Source: Pseudomonadales bacterium
Lineage (GTDB): Bacteria; Pseudomonadota; Gammaproteobacteria; Pseudomonadales; Pseudohongiellaceae
DNA: 64,000 nucleotides
NCBI GenBank assembly: GCA_022819645.1
Contig: JAJEGU010000022.1
Location: 39,643 to 103,642, forward strand
Reading direction: 5' to 3'
The position numbers and the translations under genes were made by a program. Under the pieces are notes generated by a model. The model did not search any database. It was not told where the DNA came from and worked only from the letters and a program-made list of their open reading frames with translations. Numbering within the stretch: position 1 is the first letter of the stretch; every line of letters starts with the position of its first letter. This document shows, piece by piece, positions 1 through 7,535 of the stretch.

Positions 1-1
1 G

Positions 2-271
2 GCGATTTCCCCCGGGATTGCCGCCGGGCATGGCCTTACCCACGGCGCCGCCGTGAGCGTGCGGGGAGAAGACGCCAGCATCACCGTGCTCGCCTGTGTC
101 CGCGGCAGCATGCCGTCCGGCGTCGCCGCCCTGCATGCCAGCGACCGGGAAATCGACTTTCACGGGCTTGGCGCCCGGGTCAGTCTGGCGCCGGCCGCCG
201 GGGACGCTGCCGTGGCGCTTGACCGCGGCCTCGGCGAATTGATCGTCTCCGACCTGGCGCAGGGGAGCTAG
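2..271 (+). CDS. nuoG: NADH-quinone oxidoreductase subunit G, C-terminal end (partial)
   Basis: An open frame enters from the left edge and stops at 269-271, three bases before nuoH. The 89 visible codons contain a Gly-Leu-Thr-His-Gly-Ala segment followed by short beta-strand-like stretches, as expected for the molybdopterin-dinucleotide-binding-like C-terminal domain of NuoG, the large Fe-S subunit of the complex I peripheral arm. The assignment rests mainly on position directly before nuoH in the conserved nuo order. The internal GTG/ATG codons are not real starts because the frame is open to the window edge. Confidence 0.75.
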   Translation, partial: AISPGIAAGHGLTHGAAVSVRGEDASITVLACVRGSMPSGVAALHASDREIDFHGLGARVSLAPAAGDAAVALDRGLGELIVSDLAQGS

Positions 272-274
272 GGC

Positions 275-1234
275 ATGTTCACTTTCGCAGTGGGGTCCGG
301 CCTCAGTATCGCCAGCATTCTGCTGGCGGTGATCGTGCTTGCCGCCATGCTGATCTGGGTCGAAAGGCGCCTGCTCGGCTTCTGGCAGGAACGGCTCGGT
401 CCCAATCGGGTGGGCTGGTTCGGTATCTTCCAGGTGGTGGCGGACATGATCAAGATATTCACCAAGGAAGACTGGGTGCCGCCATTCGCCGACCGGCTCA
501 GTTTCGTGCTCGCCCCGGCCATCATCATGGTGGTGGTGCTGATGAGTTTTGCGGTGATTCCCTTCACGCCGGAAATCGGCGTCATCGATTCCAATATCGG
601 TGTGCTGTTCGTGCTCGCCATGGCTTCCCTCGGCGCCTACAGCGTCATGCTTGGGGGGCTTTCCTCGAACAACAAGTACGCCCTGCTCGGCAGCCTGCGG
701 GCGGCGGCCCAGATGGTGAGCTACGAAGTCTTCATGGGCATTTCCCTGCTGGGCGTCATCGTACTCGCCGGCAGTTTCAACCTGCGGGAGATCGTGGAAT
801 CCCAGGCCGACGGCTGGTACATCATCCCCCAGTGCATCGGTTTCCTGATTTTCCTGATCGCCGGCGTGGCGGAAAGCCACCGGCTGCCCTTTGATATTCC
901 CGAAGCGGAGCAGGAAATCTGCGCCGGCTATCACACCGAGTATTCTGGCATGAAATTCGGCATGTTCTTCGTCGGCGAGTACCTCGGCCTCGTGCTGATT
1001 TCCTCGCTGATCACGGTGTTGTTTTTCGGCGGTTGGCTCGGGCCTTCGTTTTTGCCGCCGATTGTCTGGTTTGCCCTCAAGGCGGGATTTTTCATCGCCT
1101 TTTTCATTCTCATGCGCGCCGCGCTGCCGCGGCCACGCTATGACCAGCTCATGAGCTATGGCTGGCTGTTCCTCTTGCCATTGTCGCTGCTCAATCTGCT
1201 GATTACCGGCGTGGTGGTGCTGAATACCCTGTAG
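275..1234 (+). CDS. nuoH: NADH-quinone oxidoreductase subunit H
   Basis: NuoH is the membrane subunit of complex I that contacts the peripheral arm and forms part of the quinone-binding cavity. The 319-residue protein is of normal length. It has about eight hydrophobic segments and the hallmark NuoH stretches: [19 protein letters not shown] near residues 29-47, the [12 protein letters not shown] segment near 145, and the acidic loop [16 protein letters not shown] near 197-212 that lines the quinone site. The ATG at 275 is three bases after the nuoG stop. The stop is followed at once by a strong AGGAGGAG ribosome site that serves the nuoI region. Confidence 0.97.
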   Translation: MFTFAVGSGLSIASILLAVIVLAAMLIWVERRLLGFWQERLGPNRVGWFGIFQVVADMIKIFTKEDWVPPFADRLSFVLAPAIIMVVVLMSFAVIPFTPEIGVIDSNIGVLFVLAMASLGAYSVMLGGLSSNNKYALLGSLRAAAQMVSYEVFMGISLLGVIVLAGSFNLREIVESQADGWYIIPQCIGFLIFLIAGVAESHRLPFDIPEAEQEICAGYHTEYSGMKFGMFFVGEYLGLVLISSLITVLFFGGWLGPSFLPPIVWFALKAGFFIAFFILMRAALPRPRYDQLMSYGWLFLLPLSLLNLLITGVVVLNTL

Positions 1235-1281
1235 GAGGAGACGATGCGCAAGCAGCCGGAAAAACATTGCGGGAGACCGAT

Positions 1282-1821
1282 ATGTTCAGCCTGATCCGGG
1301 ACACTCTGCTCAGTCAGGCGGTGACCCTGTGGCGCGTGTTCCGCAAGCTGTTCGTCAAGGCGGACACGGTGCAGTATCCCGACGAGCAGCCCTACATGTT
1401 TCCCCGCTGGCGCGGCCGCATCATTCTCAGCCGGGACCCGGACGGCGAAGAGCGCTGCGTGGCCTGCAATCTTTGCGCCGTCGCCTGCCCGGTGGATTGC
1501 ATCGCCCTGCAGAAAACCGAAACCGAAGACGGCCGCTGGTATCCGGAGTTTTTCCGCATCAATTTCTCCCGCTGCATCATGTGCGGTTTCTGCGAGGAAG
1601 CCTGTCCCACCAATGCCATTCAATTGACGCCGGATTTCGAAATGGCGGAATACGTGCGTCAGGACATGGTCTGGGAAAAGGAGGATCTGCTCATCGACGG
1701 CACCGGCAAGTACCACGATTACAACTTCTACCGGGTTGCCGGCAAGCAGGTCGCCGGCAAGGACAAGGGAGAGGCGCTCAATGAAGCCGAGCCGGTGGAC
1801 GTGCGGAGCCTGCTGCCATGA
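1282..1821 (+). CDS. nuoI: NADH-quinone oxidoreductase subunit I (two 4Fe-4S ferredoxin)
   Basis: NuoI carries clusters N6a and N6b that pass electrons towards quinone. Two complete CxxCxxCxxxCP motifs are visible (Cys 59/62/65/69 and Cys 98/101/104/108). I chose ATG 1282, which gives 179 residues, close to the E. coli length of 180, and has GGGAG seven bases upstream. A TTG at 1267 would add five residues. The strongest Shine-Dalgarno sequence (1233-1240) instead points at an out-of-frame ATG at 1244 that opens a 16-codon mini-ORF ending inside nuoI (see findings). The 3' end overlaps nuoJ by four bases (ATGA). Confidence 0.96.
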   Translation: MFSLIRDTLLSQAVTLWRVFRKLFVKADTVQYPDEQPYMFPRWRGRIILSRDPDGEERCVACNLCAVACPVDCIALQKTETEDGRWYPEFFRINFSRCIMCGFCEEACPTNAIQLTPDFEMAEYVRQDMVWEKEDLLIDGTGKYHDYNFYRVAGKQVAGKDKGEALNEAEPVDVRSLLP

Positions 1822-2318
1822 TGCTGCTGTTCTATCTTGCCGCCGCGGTGGCGGTGATCGCCACCATCGGCGTGATCGTCCAGAGCAATATCGTCCATGG
1901 GCTGCTGTACCTGATCCTGTCGCTGCTGGCGGTGGCGGTGATTTTCTATGTGCTCGGGGCGCCGCTGGCGGCCATGCTCGAAGCCATTGTCTACGCCGGG
2001 GCGATCATGGTGTTGTTCCTGTTCGTGATCATGATGCTCAATCTCGGCCAGAACACCCGGGATCAGGAGCGGCAGTGGCTGCGGGCCGGCGGCTGGCTGC
2101 TGCCGGCGCTTCTCGCCGCGGTACTGCTGGGCCAGTTGCTCTATGTCATGAGCGGCGTGGAAGGCCTGTCGGCGGTGGAGCAGGTGGGGGTGCTGGCGGT
2201 GGGCTCGCGGCTGTTCGGGCCCTATGTGCTGGCGGTGGAACTCGCTTCCATCCTGCTGCTGGCGGGGCTGGTGTCGGCCTATCACCTGGCCCGGCAGATC
2301 CGCTCGGGAGACGAATGA
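1818..2318 (+). CDS. nuoJ: NADH-quinone oxidoreductase subunit J
   Basis: NuoJ is a membrane subunit of complex I with five transmembrane helices. The 166-residue protein shows five hydrophobic segments and the conserved family stretch [20 protein letters not shown] around residues 54-73, which includes the pi-bulge helix region. The ATG overlaps the nuoI stop, and the TGA overlaps the nuoK start codons, so the two junctions suggest translational coupling. Confidence 0.95.
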   Translation: MMLLFYLAAAVAVIATIGVIVQSNIVHGLLYLILSLLAVAVIFYVLGAPLAAMLEAIVYAGAIMVLFLFVIMMLNLGQNTRDQERQWLRAGGWLLPALLAAVLLGQLLYVMSGVEGLSAVEQVGVLAVGSRLFGPYVLAVELASILLLAGLVSAYHLARQIRSGDE

Positions 2319-2626
2319 TGGGAAGCATACCCATTGCCCATGGCCTGATCCTGGCGGGAATCCTGTTCAGCCTGGGTCTCATCGGCGTGCTGACCCGGCG
2401 CAATATCGTGTTTGTGCTGATGTCGCTGGAAATCATGCTCAACGCCTGCGGGCTGGCCTTCATCGTCGCCGGCTCGCGCTGGGGCCATCCCGACGGGCAG
2501 ATCATGTTCATTCTGATTCTGACCCTGGCCGCGGCGGAAGTGGCGGTGGGCCTGAGCCTGATCATCCAGTTGTACCGGCGTTACCAGACCGTGGACATCA
2601 ATGTACTCAGTGAATTGAAGGGATAG
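2318..2626 (+). CDS. nuoK: NADH-quinone oxidoreductase subunit K
   Basis: This short three-helix antiporter-like subunit has 102 residues from ATG 2318. The adjacent in-frame ATG at 2315 would add one Met. Characteristic features are the SLEIMLNA segment with the membrane Glu near residue 37 and a second membrane Glu in [10 protein letters not shown] near residue 73; both acidic residues are implicated in proton translocation in the family. The gene overlaps the nuoJ stop and ends four bases before nuoL. Confidence 0.95.
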   Translation: MGSIPIAHGLILAGILFSLGLIGVLTRRNIVFVLMSLEIMLNACGLAFIVAGSRWGHPDGQIMFILILTLAAAEVAVGLSLIIQLYRRYQTVDINVLSELKG

Positions 2627-2630
2627 GGAA

Positions 2631-4475
2631 GTGCTTGACCTGATCTGGCTGCTGCCGACTTTTCCGCTGCTGGGATTCCTGATCCTGGCGCTGAGTGAAG
2701 GCCGCCTCAACAAGAACATCGCCGGCTGGGTTGGCGCCGGCAGCGTGGGTCTGTCCTTCGCGGTGGCCGCCCTGGCGGCGATGGCCTTTCTTCAATCCGG
2801 GCTGGAAAGCCATACCGTGCCATTGTGGACCTGGATGTCCGTGGCCGGTTTTGACCCGGGCTGGAATCTCTACCTCGACGGCCTGTCGCTGGTGATGATG
2901 CTGGTGATTACCGGCGTTGGCTTTCTGATCCATGTCTATTCCACCGGCTACATGGCCGACGACCCGGATTTCGCGCGCTTTTTCTGTTACATGAACCTGT
3001 TCGTCTTCGCCATGCTCCTGCTGGTGCTGGGGGACAATCTGCTGCTGCTTTATCTGGGCTGGGAAGGCGTTGGCCTTTGCAGTTACCTGCTGATCGGCTT
3101 CTGGTACGACAATCCCGAAAACGGTTATGCCGCCCGCAAGGCTTTCGTGGTTACCCGGGTGGGCGATACCGCCATGGCCATCGGCCTGTTTCTGCTGTTC
3201 GCCCAGCTTGGCACCCTGAATATCCAGGAACTGCTCCACGCCGCCGAGCTGGAATGGGCCACGGGTTCGACCCTGCCGGCGATTACCGCCCTGCTGCTGC
3301 TTGGCGGGGCCGTGGGCAAGTCCGCCCAGTTGCCCCTGCAGACCTGGCTGCCAGACGCCATGGCGGGACCGACTCCCATCAGCGCCCTGATCCACGCCGC
3401 CACCATGGTTACCGCCGGGGTCTATCTCATCGCCCGTACCCATGTGCTATTCGAGCTTGCGCCCGATGTGCAGATGCTGGTGGCCTGGGTGGGCCTGATT
3501 ACCCTGCTCATGGCGGGCTTCACCGCCATGACCCAGAGCGACATCAAGCGCATTCTGGCTTTCTCCACGGTCTCCCAGATCGGCTACATGTTTCTCGGCC
3601 TCGGCGTGGGCGCCTGGTCCGGAGCAATTTTCCATCTGATGACCCATGCCTTCTTCAAGGCGCTGCTGTTCCTCGGCGCCGGCGCGGTCATTCTCAGCCT
3701 GCACCACGAACAGGACATTTTCCGCATGGGAGGCAAGCGCAGGCAGTTGCCGATGGGATTTTTCTGCTTTCTCATCGGCGGGCTGGCCCTGACGGCCTTT
3801 CCCTACACTTCGGGCTATTTCAGCAAGGATGAAATCCTGCTGGCGGCGCTGGAGGTGGAAGGTCCCGGTTTCTGGCTCTGGCTGGGCGGCGTGGTGGGCG
3901 CATTCTTCACCGGCATCTATACTTTCCGTCTGTTCTTCGTGGTGTTCTTCGGGCAGAGCAAGGACCATCACGACGCCACGGAAGTCAAGGGAATGAATAT
4001 CGTCCTGCCGCTGGGCATCCTGATGGTCCTGTCCCTGCTGGGCGGCTGGATTCCGCTGCCTCTCGATGCGGTGTTCGGCCATCACGCCGGGGAGCACCAC
4101 GTCAGCGCGCTGCTGCACGGGGTCATGATTGCCGTGCCTCTGGTCGGCATCGCCATCAGCTACCTGATTTACGGAACCGGGGCCTTGCCGGCGGAGCGGA
4201 TCATGGCACTGCCCGGGGCGAAAGCCCTGCATCGCTTCTGGCGCAGCGGCTGGGGCATGGACCGCCTGTACGATGCGCTGTTCGTCCATCCCTTCCTGTG
4301 GCTTGCCCGGATCAATGCAAAAGATGTGATCGACGCCTTCTACCATGGTCTGGCCTCCCTGAGCCGGGCGGGGCATATGCTGATCGTCCGCAGCCAGACG
4401 GGCTATCTGCGCTGGTACGCCCTGTCGATGGCCGCGGGACTGGTGCTGCTGGTGGCGGTGGGAGTGCTGCTGTGA
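2631..4475 (+). CDS. nuoL: NADH-quinone oxidoreductase subunit L
   Basis: NuoL is the distal antiporter-like proton-pumping subunit. The 614-residue protein has the full length of the family, including the C-terminal lateral helix region. Visible hallmarks are the GWEGVGLCSYLLIGFW segment near 143-158, the Lys-containing helix in LLLGGAVGKSAQLPLQTWLPDAMAGPTP near 222-249, and the HxxxHAFFKALLFLGAG segment. The start is GTG 2631 after GGGAA. The final codons overlap nuoM (GTGA). Confidence 0.96.
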   Translation: MLDLIWLLPTFPLLGFLILALSEGRLNKNIAGWVGAGSVGLSFAVAALAAMAFLQSGLESHTVPLWTWMSVAGFDPGWNLYLDGLSLVMMLVITGVGFLIHVYSTGYMADDPDFARFFCYMNLFVFAMLLLVLGDNLLLLYLGWEGVGLCSYLLIGFWYDNPENGYAARKAFVVTRVGDTAMAIGLFLLFAQLGTLNIQELLHAAELEWATGSTLPAITALLLLGGAVGKSAQLPLQTWLPDAMAGPTPISALIHAATMVTAGVYLIARTHVLFELAPDVQMLVAWVGLITLLMAGFTAMTQSDIKRILAFSTVSQIGYMFLGLGVGAWSGAIFHLMTHAFFKALLFLGAGAVILSLHHEQDIFRMGGKRRQLPMGFFCFLIGGLALTAFPYTSGYFSKDEILLAALEVEGPGFWLWLGGVVGAFFTGIYTFRLFFVVFFGQSKDHHDATEVKGMNIVLPLGILMVLSLLGGWIPLPLDAVFGHHAGEHHVSALLHGVMIAVPLVGIAISYLIYGTGALPAERIMALPGAKALHRFWRSGWGMDRLYDALFVHPFLWLARINAKDVIDAFYHGLASLSRAGHMLIVRSQTGYLRWYALSMAAGLVLLVAVGVLL

Positions 4476-5971
4476 TCCTGCCCCTGCTCATCGGCCTGCT
4501 GTTCCTCGGCGGCTTGCTCGCCTGGTTCAGCGAGCGCATCAACCCCGTCTGGCCGCGCTGGGTGGCGCTGGGGGCGCTCGGCCTGGAACTGCTGCTGATG
4601 CTGGGCCTGCTGGGGGCTTCGCCGGAAAACGGCTGGCTGGCGGAATACAACCGGGCCTGGCTGCCGCGCTTCGGCATCTCCCTGCATTTCGCCGCCGACG
4701 GCCTGTCGCTGCTCCTGCTCCTGCTTACCGCCTTTCTCGGCGTCATCGCGGTGGGTTCGGCCTGGAACGAGATAACCGAGCGCGTGGGTTTCTTTTATTT
4801 CAACCTGCTCTGGACCCTGGCCGGCGTGGTGGGAATTTTCACCGCCCTGGACCTGTTCCTGTTCTTCTTTTTCTGGGAAGTCATGCTGATCCCGATGTAT
4901 TTCATCATCGCGATCTGGGGGCATGAGAACAAGTTCTACGCCGCCAAGAAGTTCTTCATCTTCACCCAGGTGAGCGGCCTGCTGATGCTGGTGGCCATTG
5001 CCGTGCTGGCCTGGTTCCACTACCTGCAACTCGGCTTTTTCAGTTTCGACTATTTCGACCTGCTCAACGTGCGCATGAACCGCGGCATGGAAATGTGGGT
5101 CATGCTCGGATTCTTTATCGGCTTCGCCACCAAGCTGCCCAGCGCGCCCTTTCACAACTGGCTGCCCGACGCCCACAGCCAGGCGCCGAGCGCCGGCAGC
5201 ATCATTCTCGCCGGCGTTCTGCTCAAGACCGGCGCCTATGGCCTGATCCGCTTTGCCGTGCCGCTGTTCCCCAATGCCGCGGCGGAGTTCGCCCCGGTGG
5301 CCATGACCCTGGCCGCCATCAGTATTCTGTATTGCGCCAAGGTGGCTTTCGCCCAGGCGGACCTGAAACGGTTGATCGCCTACACCAGCGTCAGCCACAT
5401 GGGCTTTGTCACCCTGGGGGTGTACGCCTGGAATGAGCTTGCCCTGCAGGGGGCGGTCATGACCATGCTCGCCCACGGATTGAGTTCCGCGGCCCTGTTC
5501 ATGCTCGCCGGCGGTTTGCAGCACCGGATCCATACCCGCAACATGCACGAGATGGGCGGCTTCTGGGGCCGCGTGCCGCGCATGTCGGCGGTGGCGATGT
5601 TCTTTTCCATTGCCGCCCTGGGCATGCCCGGGCTGGGCAACTTCATCGGCGAATTCCTGTCCCTGCTGGGCGCTTTCCAGGCCAATCCGCTGCTGACGAT
5701 CGTTTCGGCCTTTGGCCTGATTTTCGCCTCGGTGTATTCGCTGTGGGTAATGCAGAAAGTGTTTCAGGGCAAATATGCCGGCGATGCCTTCGACGGCGGC
5801 GGCTTGCGCGACCTGGACAACCGCGAAATGGCCTTCTATGCCGCCATGATGCTGGGCCTGCTGTGGATGGGGGTGTATCCCCAGTCTTTCCTCGATCTTT
5901 CGGCGCCGACTTTGCAGGCCCTGCTTGACGGAGAGTTGGGGCAGTCCCTGACGGGAGTGGCGCGGCCATGA
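4472..5971 (+). CDS. nuoM: NADH-quinone oxidoreductase subunit M
   Basis: NuoM is the central antiporter-like subunit of complex I. I place the start at GTG 4472, overlapping the nuoL stop, because the first residues (VILPLLIGLLFLGG) then form the first transmembrane helix and the product is 499 residues, close to the family norm. The same frame is open upstream but only as an out-of-frame reading of nuoL. The conserved FFFFWEVMLIPMYFIIAIWG stretch, the TKLPSAPFHNWLPDAH segment and ADLKRLIAYTSVSHMGF are all present. Confidence 0.95.
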   Translation: MILPLLIGLLFLGGLLAWFSERINPVWPRWVALGALGLELLLMLGLLGASPENGWLAEYNRAWLPRFGISLHFAADGLSLLLLLLTAFLGVIAVGSAWNEITERVGFFYFNLLWTLAGVVGIFTALDLFLFFFFWEVMLIPMYFIIAIWGHENKFYAAKKFFIFTQVSGLLMLVAIAVLAWFHYLQLGFFSFDYFDLLNVRMNRGMEMWVMLGFFIGFATKLPSAPFHNWLPDAHSQAPSAGSIILAGVLLKTGAYGLIRFAVPLFPNAAAEFAPVAMTLAAISILYCAKVAFAQADLKRLIAYTSVSHMGFVTLGVYAWNELALQGAVMTMLAHGLSSAALFMLAGGLQHRIHTRNMHEMGGFWGRVPRMSAVAMFFSIAALGMPGLGNFIGEFLSLLGAFQANPLLTIVSAFGLIFASVYSLWVMQKVFQGKYAGDAFDGGGLRDLDNREMAFYAAMMLGLLWMGVYPQSFLDLSAPTLQALLDGELGQSLTGVARP

Positions 5972-7443
5972 ATCTGGTCAGCATGGACTTCGCCGGCTAC
6001 ACCATGGGCGCGCGGGACCTGATACCGCTGCTGCCCCTGATTATTCTCACCGCGGCGTCGGTCTGGGTCATGCTGGCCATTGGCGTAAAGCGCAATTACG
6101 CCGTTGCGCTGGGTTCCACGGTGAACGGCCTGTTGCTTGCCCTGTTGATGGCCCATGGCCTGATGCTGGAGCCCGAATTTGCGGCGATGCCACTGCTGGG
6201 CATGGACAGCTATGCCCAGTTCTTTACCGTGCTGATTTGCGCAACGGCCATCGGCGTGTGCCTCCTGGGACACAATTACTGGTCCGGGTTCGACGACCAG
6301 CGGGAAGAGTTTCTGCTGCTGTTGCTGCTGGCGACGCTGGGCGCCGTGGTGCTGGCCGGCGCCAACCATTTTGCGAGTTTGCTGCTGGGACTGGAAATCC
6401 TCAGCATGTCGCTGTACGGCATGCTCGCCTATCCCTTGCAGAGCCGACAGCACAAGGGCCATGCGCTGGAAGCCACCATCAAGTACCTGATTCTGTCGGC
6501 GGTATCCACCGCCATGATCCTGTTCGGCGTCGCCCTGGTCTTCGCCGAGACCGGCAGCCTCGCATTCACCGGCCTGGAATTGCTGCCCGCCGGCCCCGGC
6601 ATCGCCTTTTCCACCGTGGCGCTGCTGCTGATTTCCGCCGGCATCGCCTTCAAGCTTTCGCTGTTCCCTTTTCATATCTGGACCCCGGATGTCTATGAAG
6701 GCGCACCGGCGCCGGCCACCGCCTTTCTGGCCACCATAGGCAAGCTCGCGGTGTTTATCGTACTGCTGCGCATCATGGTGGAAACCCGGGCCCTGGGCAT
6801 GGCGCCGGTGGTCATCGTGTTCTCCCTGCTTGCCCTGCTGTCCATCATCGCCGGCAATCTGCTTGCGCTGTTGCAGGATAATCTCAAGCGGATACTTGCC
6901 TACTCCTCCATCGCCCACATGGGCTATCTGCTGATCGCAGTCATTGCCAGTTTCTACAGCGACGGACCCATCGGCATTGAAGCGGTGAGTTTCTACCTGC
7001 TGGCCTATGTCGTCATGACCCTGGGGGCTTTTGGCGTGGTGGCGCTGGTTTCCAGCCATGCCGGGGAAAGGGATGGCATCGCCGACTATCAGGGCCTGTT
7101 CTGGCGTCGGCCCTGGCTGGCCGCCTCCTTCACCGGCATGTTGCTGTCACTGGCGGGGATTCCCCTAACCGCGGGTTTTATCGGCAAGTTCTACCTCATT
7201 CTGGCAGGCGTCGAATCCGGGCTCTGGCTGCTGCTTGGCGCGCTGGTGGTCGGCAGCGGCATCGGGCTCTACTATTACCTGCGAATCGTCTACCGCATGT
7301 TGCTGCCGCAGCCCGAAAACGCCCCTGTTCTGGAGCGGGGCAGTGCGGGATTCGCCGTGGTGCTGGCGCTTTTCGCCCTGCTGATCCTGTTCGGCGTGTA
7401 CCCCGCATCCCTGATGAGCCTGATCGAAGCCATCGCCCTTTGA
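5968..7443 (+). CDS. nuoN: NADH-quinone oxidoreductase subunit N
   Basis: NuoN is the antiporter-like subunit nearest NuoK and is the last gene of the nuo operon. The 491-residue polytopic protein contains the family segments LGLEILSMSLYGMLAY, FKLSLFPFHIWTPDVYEGAPAP and LKRILAYSSIAHMGYLLIA. Its ATG overlaps the nuoM stop by four bases. About 90 bp separate it from the next gene; I see no clear terminator there. Confidence 0.95.
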   Translation: MNLVSMDFAGYTMGARDLIPLLPLIILTAASVWVMLAIGVKRNYAVALGSTVNGLLLALLMAHGLMLEPEFAAMPLLGMDSYAQFFTVLICATAIGVCLLGHNYWSGFDDQREEFLLLLLLATLGAVVLAGANHFASLLLGLEILSMSLYGMLAYPLQSRQHKGHALEATIKYLILSAVSTAMILFGVALVFAETGSLAFTGLELLPAGPGIAFSTVALLLISAGIAFKLSLFPFHIWTPDVYEGAPAPATAFLATIGKLAVFIVLLRIMVETRALGMAPVVIVFSLLALLSIIAGNLLALLQDNLKRILAYSSIAHMGYLLIAVIASFYSDGPIGIEAVSFYLLAYVVMTLGAFGVVALVSSHAGERDGIADYQGLFWRRPWLAASFTGMLLSLAGIPLTAGFIGKFYLILAGVESGLWLLLGALVVGSGIGLYYYLRIVYRMLLPQPENAPVLERGSAGFAVVLALFALLILFGVYPASLMSLIEAIAL

Positions 7444-7535
7444 GAGGAACCCGCTTCAGATTCGCCTGCTATTAATTTCCAGGCGATTTGATAAGATTCG
7501 GGGTTGTTTTGCATTTTCTCCCGCGGAGCCTGTTC

